64,000 nt of DNA. Source: Terfezia claveryi (lineage: Eukaryota; Ascomycota; Pezizomycetes; Pezizales; Pezizaceae). Position 1 is the first letter of the stretch. Every line of letters starts with the position of its first letter. The notes beneath the pieces are model-generated. The model did not search any database and was not told the origin of the DNA. It was given only the letters and a program-made list of their open reading frames with translations. A program made the position numbers and the translations under genes. Shown here in pieces: positions 9,421 to 21,400 of this stretch. The DNA lies in NCBI GenBank assembly GCA_015179025.1, contig WHUX01000027.1, positions 62,001-126,000 of the forward strand. The letters run 5' to 3'.

Positions 9421-11961
9421 GCTATTCCAGAAGCATCCTGTTTCTTCGGCGGTTGGGGTATGGAGGTTTACCCTATGTCTATATGCATATTAGGAGTCCT
9501 GAGCAAGCTTAAGATGGTGGACCAGATCCTGTGCAGCAGGCGGCCATAGACCTATTATGCTCTCAAAATATTAGGAAAGCTTCTCGTAGGGATAAGGGAG
9601 TATTTTGTCATGTAGAAGAAGATAAAATGAAAACCAATAAGAGAGTATCTAAAATCCAATGGGGGGGTTTCCATCTTCAAATATCGGCAGGCGAGAGTGT
9701 TAATATATTAGCTAACAGATTTGAGTTTTTTAAGAGTACTCTTAAGCCATGCTTCCGCGCACAGAAGGGAGGCAGTGGGGCCCAATTAGCTTGATGAGAA
9801 TTTAAGAGGTTTCTCACAGCCTTTTAAGTGATATCATGATAAGCGGCCATTTCAGCTTAAAATCTATGGAAACAACTCGTAGTTACCTTGAACATTCCAC
9901 CTAAATAAATCCAATGGCAAATACCCCCGCTGTTGTTGACTCACGAGCCCAGTGCATGGTGTACGACTCCATCCAATATTCCACACAAGAATAATTAAAT
10001 TTCACAGAACCTTTCCCGCAGTAGGTAGAGTCGAAGCTCTCATAATACAATTGAATTCCCTCTTACTTGCTTCTTGGATACACTCCAAACCTCCACATAC
10101 AAGGAATGCGACTGCCTTCCCTGGATATCATACAGATTTGACTACATATGCACCGACGGCTCAGCTATTCCGGCCTAAGTGATTTCTAATAATTTGCCAA
10201 TGCGATTGAGGAATCAGTAAAGCAACCTATATGTGGTTCCCTGATTCGACAGTGGTTTTCTACAACGGAGCGGCTTCACTCCATTTTCGAGATCGATCTT
10301 CCTGCATGCCAACCGTCCATATTGCGGAAAATGGGAAGCGCACCAGGCGAATCACGCCTAAGGTTTCACTATCCCATGAAGGTTAGATATCTTGCTGCTT
10401 TTTGATGAAGAAAGGGCATTCGTCATGTCTCTCACCATATTATTGATTGACCATATCACTACGATAACCATATCAAATGCCTATAGCCATCACACTTGTC
10501 TCTCTATCCACCGTGATATGTTGTTCGACCTCAGTAAACATGTAACCATGTCCCCGAGAGGCATGACGAATGCTGGTTGTATATTGATTCGGTTTATATA
10601 CTTCTACAGTATGCATTATGAAGGTATTTGGACCGAATCTGAGAAACTTTTGCGCACTAAGTGGGTGTGTAATGCCGTATTCCGATGGATCTCCTGATGA
10701 ATAAAACGACGAAAACAAGACCATACCCTAAAGCCATCCTAAACCACATGAAAACCCAAGCGAGCATCCAGCTATTCATCATCCCCATAACGTGATTGTG
10801 TTTGTAGAGTATGGTAATCGGTGTAAGGTATTGAGTTAGAGTCTCAATGCAGCTACAGAGAGATTACTGAGGCGGTCGAGCTTGAAACCTCTGGGAGGGA
10901 AAACAGAGCGAATTCCCCTCTGTATCGGTTACAAGGACGTATGGATCAATTTCAGCAAGCACTTATGCTATACATGTATAAGGAGCAATGGATCAAATGA
11001 GCTTTGGGAGGCTATAACGAATGTACAGGGAGGGGAAAGAAACATTAGATATTTGGGAAAGGGTGGTGATGATATGGATCTTGTACCATGGAAGTTGTAA
11101 ATAGGAAACCAAGCATGGCCCATTTTTGCATCCAAATGCAGCAGGACATCAAAATCCCAAATCTAGTCTGCATTGTATCTCAGCACTAAGTTGAGTTAGA
11201 CGAAGACAAATCGGGTAATTACTGCCATAATGGGCAGGTGGGGTACTTAGTTAGGCTCACATCTAATCCAGAACCGGAAGGTGGGGTCACCTATGTAACC
11301 TTATATGGAGTAATTAATTTGGTTAGACCTAGTCAGAATCGGCGAAAATCATGGTTATAACGGACGACCTCAGATGATTTTTAGTTTCCCACCCAAATAT
11401 CCTCGTTATACCGAACAGTAGAAGAACCGGACTGGAGTGGTGATTCTTGATTTTAAAAAATAACTACGTACATATTGTACAAATATACCTGGATAAGCCG
11501 GAATCGACCTCGAAGGCCAAAAATCCCGAAGTTGCTTCTGGACTTTAGTAAGTAGCTTGATAGTGTTTTAAATATCCCCGGGCCTGAAGAACTGTCTCAA
11601 CCATGTCGGAAACTTGAATTTGGTGCTAGAAATAAGGAAAAGAGAATGTCGAAACTGAGAGAATTTGGAGAAATGTAGCAAGATCATCAAGCTGCGAAAT
11701 CGCTTCTGAAACTGTCGGTACCTTTAAAGGTACAGGTTCATCAACTGGGAGAATTTTTGATGTTGTTTCGGCAATCGCTGCTGCATGCTTTGTATAACTA
11801 AGCTGTAAAGCCAGACCCATAGATTATTATTTTAAAAAAATATATATATATATATATATTTGGTAAGAGATTCCCGCAAGCTAGCTTTCCATACTTCCTT
11901 CAAACATTTAGCTCATCACTTTAACGATTTCCGCCAGATTATCTAGTTAACAGCAACTGGT
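9421..11961. other. DNA without a supported gene
   Basis: Several short open frames exist (for example 9531-9794 and 10392-10697) but most begin at non-ATG codons and show no family resemblance or conserved motif. A minus frame at 11626-11820 starts at an ATG (MGLALQLSYTKHAAAIAE) and has a plausible helical composition, but nothing supports it further. A (TA)n run lies at about 11838-11860. Confidence 0.45.
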
Positions 11962-12253
11962 TCACCCCAGGAAAGGAAGTAAGCCGATAGCAGAATATGA
12001 CTGTGCCTCATTTAAGCAATCAACTTCCGATACTCTTTGCTCTTGAGATATCAACTTAAGTATGGGATGGACCTCCACTAGCCCTTTTGCTGTAAAGCGG
12101 GCGTTGGCAATAAGCGGCTCCCACAATGGCCGTTGCTTCCGAATTACCACTGTGTGTTGTATTGCCTGGATTTTCAACAACTTCTGTATAGTTGTATTGA
12201 TGTCCGTCCATGTACAGTAGATCCATTCTTTACCTCTGCTTTCAAAAGTTCAA
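11962..12253 (-). CDS. Hypothetical exon-like ORF
   Basis: A minus-strand frame of about 97 codons is open from after a TGA near 12254 to a TGA at 11962. It has no ATG near its start, so if real it is an internal or terminal exon. Readable text includes KEWIYCTWTDINTTIQKLL and RPLWEPLIANARFTAKGL followed by VEVHPILKLISQEQRV. The composition is protein-like but I recognise no family. It may belong with the 11626-11820 frame downstream, though no clean intron joins them. Confidence 0.25.
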
Positions 12254-13137
12254 ATTGTCCCCACCCCACGACATTCAAATATATTTGAATTTTAATCAAA
12301 ATCAATTTAATTAGATTTGATACTAACAGTCAACTCATCCCGTCCGAGCCGACGCCCAATCTCACTTTTGGCAGACCTACAGCTTGTCATCCGATAGTTG
12401 TTCTCTATCAAACTCACTCATTTCTCCACTTACTTGCACCACCAGCAGACTTGTGCTTGCAGGCACAGGCACCAGCATTGTGTTGTCCTGAATTAAAATA
12501 CCCTGCCAGCGTCGCCGCCTTACCTTGCTGACGTCTCACATTTAGCAGTGCACTGTATGTCTCACTTAGCAGTGCGCTGTATGTCTCACACTTAACTGTG
12601 CGTTGCGCGGAAGCGCACTGCATGTATGCGCGTCATCGCAGGACAAGGGTAAACGTACCGAGACTAAAGGGATCTGCAAACGGTCAGCTTATTAAGATAT
12701 GAAAGACAAATGTAGGACCGTCAGATGGGAATCCAATGGAAAGGAAGCATGGTTGATGAGCATGGTTGATGCCACATGAAATCTTCTTAAAAGGGATATC
12801 ATCTGAAACAAATATCTACCAACATAACTTGTGAAACCTGGCGATCCTTCAGTTGAAAGTACACTCAAGGTTCCCGCGCAACCTAGATGAACTCAAGTAC
12901 TACCGAACCGCAGTTACAGCGACGGCGATATTTCACAAACCTCATTTTCAACTTAGAAGCAACGATCAGAAGTTTTTTCATTGAAAGACTGGAAAAGTGG
13001 AGATACGAGACAGTAGACAATAAACAAACGATAGAATGAAGTTCAACTAAAGCGCTAAGAGTCTAGTCACGAAACTACTCGACTCCCGAGATGTATATTT
13101 GAGTATGTACCGCTACTAAAAATCAGCTCTACTAATA
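12254..13137. other. Intergenic DNA with small repeats
   Basis: An 18-bp perfect palindrome, ATTCAAATATATTTGAAT, is at 12269-12286. Three imperfect 24-26 bp tandem units with TTAGCAGTGCACTGTATGTC lie at 12540-12605, ending in GCGCGGAAGCGCACTGC. No gene is supported. Confidence 0.5.
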
Positions 13138-13139
13138 TT

Positions 13140-13837
13140 CACATCTCTTGGGTTCCGGACTCCAATCCATCACTCAACACTCGATACTTCTGGGGAAAGG
13201 AACCGAAACTCTTCGTGAGCTATGCTCCACCTCCTCTTCGCAGTCAAATGGAAGAAGCATGAGACGTCAGCTATTTCCAGAGGGGCAATCCAGAAATAGG
13301 AAGTAAACTATCAAAGAAGAAAGGGCAAACAAGAAGGACGCAGAATGGAAACCGGAGGAAAGCAGCGGTCGGCTGCCTCGAGATCTGCTCTCAGGTCAAG
13401 CGAGCTGCTACCGATCATAGAAATATATGGCGAAATACAGCGTCCAGTAAAAAACCACCGCTCTGACGTTTTTGTGCTGTGTGATCCCTCCAGATGAACA
13501 TAACCTATCTGTAATATCGAATCCCCTTTCTGTATCTTAATCTATGGCATATTTCCGAATGACAAGTGAATTCAGACGTTGACCCAATAATCTTTTCGCC
13601 CTTGATAGCTCAACTATTGTTCAGCAAGCCTTCAATGAGAACCATGTCCATCCTCAAATTACTTCTGAACCTTAAGTGATCTTCACGTGTGCTATCTTTC
13701 TCCACTTCCTTACACAATGTACCCACCTTAATGCAAACGTAGCTCCCGTAATGTCCCACTTTAGGGCCACATTTCTCCCTCCCTCCTAGTGACAAACCTT
13801 ATCCCCCAACTCCTTAACCCAGCGACATTAGAGATGC
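13140..13837 (-). repeat. Repeated 3' flank of family member 2
   Basis: This stretch downstream of the pseudogene at 13838-14862 aligns by eye with 54100-54690, 58700-59290 and 28300-28930. Shared phrases include TCAGGTCAAGCGAGCT, CCTTTCTGTATCTTAAT, TATTTCCG followed by TGACAA, and GTCCATTCGCC-like text. It shows that the duplicated unit is larger than the coding region. Confidence 0.6.
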
Positions 13838-14862
13838 TTAGCAGCCACCATGAGCTTCCTGAATATGCTTCCTCAACATCATGAAGCTACTTCCCAGATC
13901 AAGCTTGATATAGGCGAATTCCCCCTTTACAACCTCTAGAAGCATCATCGTTTCCAAATGATAGCAGAACAAGTTTTCGCATAGAGTACAAGCAACTTCA
14001 TCGTACCCCTGGTGAGCCTCACGGATGTGTTGTTTTAAATGTCGGTAGCTGCGTCTAAGATCGCTATTCCCTTATCTTCTAGGTTACTGAGCGTGATGCT
14101 TTCTAGGTGGGAGCGCCAGACCGAGGGACAATTGACACAAGCCACATGCTGCGAGTTTTGCTGTACTGGTGCATAATATGCAGGTTGGACGGGAAGTAAT
14201 TGTTGGGTGGGTACGGCGGGGAATTGATCGGAATTTGGTTGCGGCAATTGACCTATGTAGAGTGAGATGGATATTGAGCAGAAAAAGGGATAATACTGAC
14301 TTTGATGGGCATCGACAGTCGACTGCACCAGGGAACCGAGGGTTGGGGTCCAGTAGTCTTGACCCTGCTGATTTTGGAAAGTCTCCTGAAGCTGTAGATT
14401 ATCATATGGTGAATGTTGGGTCGAGAGAACATGGCTTTCGCTGGCAATCACCAAAGCTCCCGAGGGTAAATTTCCGCGTGGAAGTTCCGCAATACTATCG
14501 TCGACTGAGGTTGATGGAACTCTGTTGGAAGATATCTTCGTACATGGAGCAACCACCGCATATTGCTTTCGCTCGAGATTGGAGACCGCAGGATCAGGTG
14601 GAAGGAGCAGGGACTGTGCACATTCACGGCCATGGCTAGAAGAGACAGACGGAATATATGTTTGCGAAGTTGCCCGGTGTTTGAGTTTAACATTGGCTGT
14701 AGTGGCCGGGGGAGCCGCGGTATCTTGTTTATTCCGGATATTTTGATGTTGTAACTGTCGCCTGCGTTGCGCTGGCGATTCCTGATGGAAAGATGGCGCT
14801 TTGCCTTTCGGTGCAAGGGGGCGTAACTTCGGAAGATTGTGCCGCTTATATGGAATCGACAT
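13838..14862 (-). pseudogene. Cys/His family member 2, one frameshift
   Basis: Starts at the ATG at 14862-14860 (MSIPYKRHNLPKLRPLAPKG). It stays open through a Gln/Pro/Ser-rich N-terminal half, the middle region and QHVACVNCPSVWRSHLESI up to a premature TAA at 14035-14037. If one base is allowed near 14067, the frame continues through DLRRSYRHLKQHIREAHQG, ACTLCENLFCYHLETMMLLE and LRKHIQEAHGGC to a TAA at 13838-13840, the family end. So this copy is nearly complete and carries a single-base loss just before the C-terminal Cys/His module. Without the module the product would be 275 residues. A sequencing error cannot be excluded. Confidence 0.75.
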
Positions 14863-14937
14863 AGCTGTGATCTTCAATAGAATTGAAACACCAAAATCTA
14901 AAGGCGAAGAGTTCCAGATGAACCGAAGGGCACTCAC

Positions 14938-14954
14938 AGGAAATATTTATATTC
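14938..14954 (-). promoter_or_regulatory. Putative TATA box of family member 2
   Basis: On the minus strand AATATAAATATTTCC lies about 80 bases upstream of the ATG at 14862. A similar ATAAATATTCCC is at about 60595-60608, some 135 bases upstream of the ATG of the member at 60463, and both are followed by (A/C)AGTGA. Position and conservation suggest a core promoter; this is inference. Confidence 0.35.
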
Positions 14955-16379
14955 GCATTAGCTCATGCCCAAAGACGTCGTTCCTTCCTCGTTGATGGCT
15001 AAATTTTAAATCTTGCTTCGTGGTCTGGTCCTGAGAATCTAACTGTCTGACACCATCCAGAATTCTGTGAAACGAATAACCTGGGTACGACGCCTTAATA
15101 GAGTCTGGTGCAGTATTTACAGATACACAACTATGGAAATGTCCGTCTCACAAGACCAGAAAATAATATACTGCTGGGCGTAAGTCCATGTTCAGTCTTG
15201 GCGCGGAAAACCGACAGGAGCCAAGGACCTGGTACTGTTCAGAATGGAGATGTCGTGATCAGCCCGACCCCTGTATATTTTCTACCCTTATCGCACCTTG
15301 TACAGTAGCCCTGAGCACATAATTGCAGACCCCACTGCAACCCCTCCACACTGCTACAGCTCTTTCTATTGGTGTACCTACGCTCAATATTGGTAGGCTT
15401 ACGCTCGCTCTTATTAGTCTGGTTGCTCATATAGGCACCCGTCGACGTGAGGGTTCCAACCACAATATCTGTATTTCCTTGGTGGGAGTTCTATTTGTGT
15501 TCTCATGCCCTATTTTTAAAATACCAAGTCTAATAACTAATATAGTGTATATAAAAAACGTATATACTACTGTCACGTTAGAACAATCGGAATTTTTCAT
15601 TGCACAACATTATATTCCGGCAATAAAAGCCAACAGAATAAAGCGCCGGCTCAAAAAGTAGAAATGTATAAAATAGCAAACAATAAACAAAAAGCAGGTC
15701 ATAATCGCTCCATCCCACTAAGTGGAGGTTGAGCAGACATTGCGTATTGCTATTTGTTTCGTCTTGAAGGGAGAATTGGGGTTGTTGCTTTGGTCTTGAA
15801 GGGAGAATCCGGGTTGTTTGTCTTGACGGAGAATTTGGGTTGTTTCGTGGGTCTTGAAGGGAGAATCGGGATTGTTTGTTTTGTTGAAGGGAGAATGGGG
15901 TTGTTTGTTTAAAGAATGTCTGCTACAGAGGTCTCTCGATACAAGCATACATTCGCCGGTCCCACATAGTAAATAAGCATAATTTGAATACAAGAATATT
16001 CTTATTTTTTTCGCTTAGTCACCATACATATGCTTGTGTCGATAGAAGCGCTAAACCACAAATAGGTTCTTATCGATAACAAATTACCCCGCAGAATCGC
16101 AACAATCTTAATGCGATAACAACTGAATCCTATGTAGTCTGGTTAATCCTATGATCGAGGGTCGCTCAATCTTGAATGAATATTTTCGGCTTAGAACGTC
16201 GATTAAGTACAATTTTCAATTTAATCGCTTGATTATTTTAAGATTGAATACCCCTATTCGTACTTATTGACTTACAAGGAATTTTAAGAGATGCTATGGT
16301 TTCGGGATTTGGGGAATATCGGCATTGGGATGGAAGTACCATTACAATCATCGTGGTGGACATAGACAAAACGGAAGTC
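14955..16379. other. DNA without a supported gene
   Basis: Nothing coding is convincing. It holds two TAGTCTGGTT copies (15415, 16135), the minisatellite at 15758-15912 and, at 15928-15951, CTACAGAGG(T)CTCTCGATACAAGCATA, which reappears inverted at about 26035-26075. Confidence 0.45.
15758..15912. repeat. 33-37 bp minisatellite, five units
   Basis: Five imperfect direct repeats of TCTTGAAGGGAGAAT followed by a G-rich step and GGTTGTTTG. The units vary by a few bases. Open frames across it are repeat-driven. Confidence 0.75.
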
Positions 16380-16387
16380 AAAAAAAT
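16380..16387 (-). terminator. RNA polymerase III terminator of 5S copy 1
   Basis: A run of seven T residues on the minus strand directly follows the 3' end of the 5S gene, the usual Pol III stop. Copy 2 has the same arrangement at 16664-16670. Confidence 0.8.
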
Positions 16388-16506
16388 CTACAACATCAGG
16401 GATTCCTACGCGGTCACCCACTGCAGTACTAGCCCGGCGATCTAAAGCTTCGATATGGCAGAGCGAACGGGATGCCTCTTTTTCTTCAGTCTATGGTCGT
16501 AAATGT
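16388..16506 (-). rRNA. 5S ribosomal RNA (copy 1)
   Basis: Read on the minus strand it begins ACATTTACGACCATAGACTG, continues through GGCATCCCGTTCGCTCTGCC and GATCGCCGGGCTAGTACTGC, and ends CCTGATGTTGTAG, giving 119 nt, the normal length for fungal 5S rRNA. The internal RNA polymerase III control region (GGCTAGTACTGCAGTGGGTG) is present. The 5' and 3' ends are partly complementary (CTACGACC-type against GTTGTAG). Compared with copy 2 it carries several transitions (for example CCCGTTCG against CCCGTCCG and CTGATG against CTGGTG), so it may be a lightly mutated copy. Confidence 0.9.
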
Positions 16507-16671
16507 CAAATGATGATGCACTCTCGATTTTATGTCACCTATGCACTCTCAAATTAGCTTACTTGGTTTTGTATCAGGCTTAATATCATCGAAAACCGCA
16601 TAACAAACCGAGTAATCAGCATCCTGATGATGTATATACTGTAACTAAATGCTGTGAGAAAATAAAAAAAT
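16507..16671. repeat. 5S spacer, first unit
   Basis: This spacer upstream of 5S copy 1 closely matches 25490-25600 upstream of copy 2 (shared GATGATGCACTCTCGATTT and TTAGCTTACTTGGTTTTG). The two 5S genes are therefore tandem units of about 285 bp. Confidence 0.75.
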
Positions 16672-16712
16672 CTACAACACCAGGGATTCCCGCATGGTCA
16701 CCCACTGCAGTA
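16672..16712 (-). rRNA. 5S rRNA copy 2, 3' part (gene split by pogo 1)
   Basis: The last 41 nt of a second 5S gene (CTGCAGTGGGTGACCATGCG to CCTGGTGTTGTAG), preceded by a T-run terminator. It stops at a TA (16711-16712) where the pogo element begins. The first 78 nt resume at 25412-25489. Counting the TA once, 41+78 is exactly 119 nt. Confidence 0.9.
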
Positions 16713-17048
16713 CCATTCGCAACCTAGTAGTGATCAGCCACTGTCTTATGTCCATCCCTGCAAGCCTCCCTGCAGGCCTCCTCAAGGCAATACCATGTGA
16801 TATACCTAACTCATCTGGTGAGAGTTCTATTCTGCCTAAATCTATAATTATGGAAACAATCACGCTCTACAACATGGTTACCCTTATATTCCACCAAAAT
16901 CAACCAATTCTGCAGCACCTATCTATTCTAATATACCCATCCCATGACCCCCCCCGCGCCCTTTCTCCCAACCCTATTTAATGAATATCACGCCAATGAG
17001 CCCATAACTGCACGAACGCCTTAACCATACATCTGTATCGATGTCAGA

Positions 17049-17690
17049 TTAATTTGGTAAGAGAAGGCTGTGATATGATCGAATGGCAGGGCAATAGGTA
17101 GGGGCACTAACCACAGCAAAATGATCAATTTCGAGATTTCTCATTGAATCCACCAAATCCTCTTCATCAACGTCCTCATCAACCTGTCCTTCACCCTCTC
17201 CATCAGCTTCCCCTTCAACCTCCTCCTCTACTTCATTCTCAACCACCATAGAAAGAACGCCAGCTGCAACACCCCCCCCTTTGGGCTTTAAAGGTCGTTT
17301 CGGTCGAGGAGGGTATGGTAGTCTTTTCATACCAGTAGACCGCTTCTTACCAGTAGCTTGCTTGGCAGCAGCCCATGTAGTATCAATGTCTGTATACTCA
17401 GCTTGCCATGTAGGTATTACAACCTCCGTATATCTCTTAAGATCAGCCTTCCACTGCTTCTCAAGAGCGTCTCGTATAGCCTTTCTCTCATCTGCAATCC
17501 GCTTCTTTTCTGCTGATGCCTGCTGCCTTGCAAGCTTTTTTGCCTCTTCCTCCGCAACCTTCTTGATGCCATCATTAACATACTTGTGTGTCAGTATTCG
17601 AGCTTCCCCAACACGCTTCTTTCCTTTCTTTGTTCGACGCACCTTCCCGTCTCGGAGCCTGCTAAGAGTGTCAGTACGAGGGGTAATATC
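17049..17690 (-). pseudogene. pogo 1 transposase, C-terminal part
   Basis: Continuation of the transposase after the copia insertion, from TPRTDTLSRLRDGKVRR. It is a Lys/Arg/Glu-rich coiled-coil-like region (KKVAEEEAKKLARQQASAEK), then a Pro/Lys stretch (PPRPKRPLKPKGG) and a strongly acidic tail (VDEDVDEEDLVDSM). The open frame runs to a TAA at 17049. Joined at the duplicated ATATC, the two parts keep frame, as the unrelated insertion in pogo 2 shows by comparison (YRDIAPRAETLKKLRDGK). Confidence 0.85.
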
Positions 17691-18219
17691 TGTTAGTGAT
17701 TGAATGCCGTACATTCATTCATTCCGCCCATGCCTTGCTATTCCACACGCAGCGACCTTCGGCCTGCAGATCTTATGGCAAGCAACGGCCTTCTCAGGCA
17801 TTGCGTGCTTCGGCCTTCACAGGCATTGCGTGCTCTGGCCTGCAGATCTTATGGCAAGCAACGGCCTTCTCAGGCATTGCGTGCTTCGGCCTTCACAGGC
17901 ATTGCGTGCTCTGGCCTGCAGATCATATGGCAAGCATCGGCCTTCACAGGCATTACGTGCTTCGGCCTTCACAGGCATTGCGTGCTACTCATATGTCCTT
18001 CTTCTTCTTCACTTCCTTATGTACGTTCATTTATGTATATATATCTCGTTCGTTTCCTGTTGGATAGAGAATATGAATCACAACACAACGCATCTCTTCA
18101 CTGCAATACAGCTCTCACTTCTTCATATCTCTACATGACAATCTCACTTCGCTCATTCGTATTATCCTTCAGTGGACATTTGGATCTCACTGCTGCACTT
18201 CCCTCCTTTATCTCTTAAA
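17691..18219 (+). repeat. copia copy 2, 5' LTR
   Basis: 529 bp, TGTTAGTGATTGAATGC to CTTTATCTCTTAAA. It contains tandem blocks of GCATTGCGTGCTTCGGCC- and CTGCAGATCTTATGGCAAGC-type units and a putative promoter region with TATATATATCTCG near 18040. Confidence 0.92.
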
Positions 18220-19904
18220 GGTTCTGAGCCCTCTACGCTTTGACTCTCTACGAACAAGCACAACATGTCTTCCGAAGCAGGACCATCAAGGCAACCACGA
18301 ACTCGTTCGAGAGTTCACCAAAATCTGCCTGATAGCGAAGAAGAAATCCTCGAAACCGTTGTACTCTCGCAACCACAACCTCTAGCTATTCCACAACCAC
18401 AACCTCTAGCTCCTGAAGCTACACCACCCCAAGTTCAACCAGCTTTAGCGCTTGCTGCACAAGCACCGCAAGCGGCAGTACCTATTCCTGTCCATCGGGA
18501 CTTCAGGTCTAGTATTAAGCTAGAAAAGCTAGCAATTCTTGAAGGCGCAAAGAACTATGATCTTTGGTCACAACAGATGCTGATGATCTTTGACGCTCTA
18601 GAAGCTACACAAGTAGTTGTCAATGGCTATATTCCTCCGCTCACAGCAACAGCTGCTGAAATAACACATCATAAGCATATAGAGACAGAATCTCTTCTGC
18701 TTCTTATTCAAGTTGTTTCGCAGAAAATCATGCTGCAGATTGGTAGGCATAGGTCTGCAAATAAGATCTGGCATTATCTCCGCAAAACATACTACAAAGA
18801 TACCCCGCTGTCCTTTGTACATGAGATTCATGCCTTTAATTCGCTTGCTTCCACACTTGATACCTCGCAATCAATTTCTCAGTTCATTGACACTTTCGAG
18901 ATTCGATGGATGCGGTTGCACCAATTGACCTCGAATGCACGTCCTGGCAGCTTCAAGGCTGTGTATAGGACTTTGCTAGAACTTGAAGAAGCTAAGCGCG
19001 AATATCTCCTCGCTTCCTTAGTCACTCACTACCCCAATGTGGTAGATAACCTGACTACTAAAGAAAATCTCTCGTATGATGATTTGAAGGAGAGGCTAGT
19101 AGGTCTAGTGATCAATAACCAACTCTCTAGCTACAATAGCGGAAACCAGACCAACACGGCGCTACTAGCCAACGGTCGCCCGAATAAGGCTAGAAGGAAG
19201 AAATTTGCACAATCTCAGCAACAAGCCACAAAATCTCAATCCCAGCAAGCTTCACAAGCTTCGCAAGCCTCTGCAGATCCAGGCACTCGGTCTTATACCT
19301 ACTGCAAAGGACACGGACATCGATTTAAAAGTCATGTCTGGCAAGATTGCCGGAAGATAAAACATGACCAAGCTAGCAAGAAACAAATAGCGCAGCCCCA
19401 AGCTGCTGTTGCCCAAGTTGCGCAAGCCTCTATTTCTGAAGCCCAAGTTTCTCAAGTGTTTGTCTCCCAACAACTCGATCCCTCCGGTTTTGTCTCTGAA
19501 TCTATTCAGACCAACCCACAGGTTAGTACAATATACACCTGGAAACTAGACACATGTGCAACAGCTCACATGACATCTGATATAGGTCATTTCTACCACA
19601 TCTACCCGCATCACGGAGTTGTGAAGGTTGGGAGTAACAATCTCCTTCCTGTCGAGGGGAAAGGCACTGTGATAATACATGCCTCTCTACCCAACAACAC
19701 AATCAACCGTCTGTTCTTAAAGGATGTGTTATATGTGCCTACTCTAAGTCATAGTCTGTTTGCCTGGGATGTCGTTAAGTTTAAGGTTGTTATGGTCGCT
19801 AGGGATAATGTTATTCATATGTTCAATAAACGTGATCTTCAGACTCCGATCTTAGTTGTAGACATTAGGGACAAGCTTCCCTGGTTGCGAGAAACTGCGA
19901 ATTC

Positions 19905-20170
19905 GCAAGCTTATATAAGCCCTATGAGCTCTAATGCTCATACCGGCCTTATGAGCTTTTCACTTACTTCGCAATCTCATATAAGCCCTGTAAGCAATCC
20001 TAATGCTCATACCGGCCTTATGAGCTCTTCACTTACTTCGCAACCTCATATAAGCCCTATGAGCTCTAATACTCATACCAGCCTTATGAGCTCTTCGCTT
20101 ACTTCGCAACCTCATATAAGCTCTGTGAGCAGCTCTAATGCTCATACCGACCTTATGAGCTCTTCTTTAT
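19905..20170 (+). repeat. 69-bp in-frame repeat in copia Pol
   Basis: About four units of a 69-bp repeat coding for a 23-residue motif (PHISPMSSNAHTGLMSSSLT and variants), placed between the protease and the GAG-pre-integrase domain. It keeps frame, so the linker has lengthened without breaking the protein. Confidence 0.8.
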
Positions 20171-21014
20171 ATATTCATTGGCATAATGCATTTGGACATG
20201 CAGCCAATATATACCCAGCTGCATATGCTGTCGGCGAGCTCTTACCTAAGGCACCCGCCAACTTCACATGCAATGCGTGTATTATGTCAAAATCAACTAA
20301 TAATACCCCATTCGCTCTTTCTCATGCTCGCTCTACTAGGGCATTTGAACTCATACATAGCGATCTAAATGGCAAGCAGCCTATCGTATCTTATGGTAAC
20401 TCTCTCTATTACATCACGTTTATAGACGATTTTACCCGCATGGCATGGATGCACTATCTAATAGCCAAATCCGATGCAAACCAAGTGATTATTGATTTTA
20501 TCACCTTTATCCAAAGGCAGTTCAATACCACTATTCTGGCTGTTTTAACTGATAATGGTGGAGAATATATCAAGGTTGATACTTACTTCAAACAACAAAG
20601 CATACACCATATAAGGACACCACCTTATTCTCATGAATCGAATAGTGTTGTGGAACGCTTAAACCGCACAATACAGACAATGGTCAGAGGCATGCTCACC
20701 AACATCTCAGATAAGAGGTTGTGGGCAGAAGCATGCTCAACCACTGTTTATTTGAAGAATCGCCTTCCACATTCACATCTCTAAGGGATAACACCCTATA
20801 AAGCCCTGTATAAGGCAAAACTATCAATTAGTTATTTACACCCTTTTGGACAGCATTGCTTTGCTCACATCTACGAGGAAAATAGACCAAGTGGCAGCAA
20901 GCTTCTCCCACGGGCAGAAAGTGCGATATTTGTTGGTTATACGGACAGTACTACTATATATAGGATACAGCTTATAAACAAGCACATTAAGACAATAAGA
21001 GCAGCTCTTTGCTC

Positions 21015-21400
21015 ATTCTTACCAGCGAGTTTACTAGCAAGCAATCAAGCGAGCTTACCAGCGAGCAATCAAGCAAGCTTACCAGCGAGCTTACTAGCAA
21101 GCAATCAAGCAAGTTTACCAGCGAGCTTACCAGCAAGCAATCAAGCAAGCTTACCAGCGAGCTTACCAGCGAGCAATCAAGTAAGCTAACCAGCGAGCTT
21201 ACCAGCAAGCAATCAAGCAAGCTTACCAGCGAGCTTACCAGCGAGCAATCAAGCAAGCTTACCAGCGAGCTTACCAGCAAGCAATCAAGCAAGCTTACCA
21301 GCGAGCTTACCAGCAAGTAATCAAGCAAGCTTACCAGCGAGCTTACCAGCGAGCAATCAAGCAAGCTTACCAGCAAGCAATCAACCAAGCTTACCAAGCT
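21015..21400 (+). repeat. 36-bp in-frame repeat between integrase and reverse transcriptase
   Basis: About ten units of a 36-bp repeat (AGCAATCAAGCAAGCTTACC and a half-repeat with AGCGAGCTTACC) coding for LPASLPASNQAS in the Pol frame. One unit has TTA changed to TAA. Open frames in other phases here are artefacts. Confidence 0.85.

Noticed and set aside
10120..10182. A possible RNase H motif (ICTDGSAIPA) of a LINE on the plus strand
   Set aside because: Only ten residues fit, with a stop directly after and no matching sequence on either side.
17696..18218. Overlapping ORFs of 120-170 codons in the copia LTRs
   Set aside because: Produced by tandem units in the LTR in several frames at once; the same happens in all three LTRs.
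20987..21397. Separate repeat proteins in two frames
   Set aside because: Shadows of the in-frame 36-bp repeat inside the copia polyprotein.
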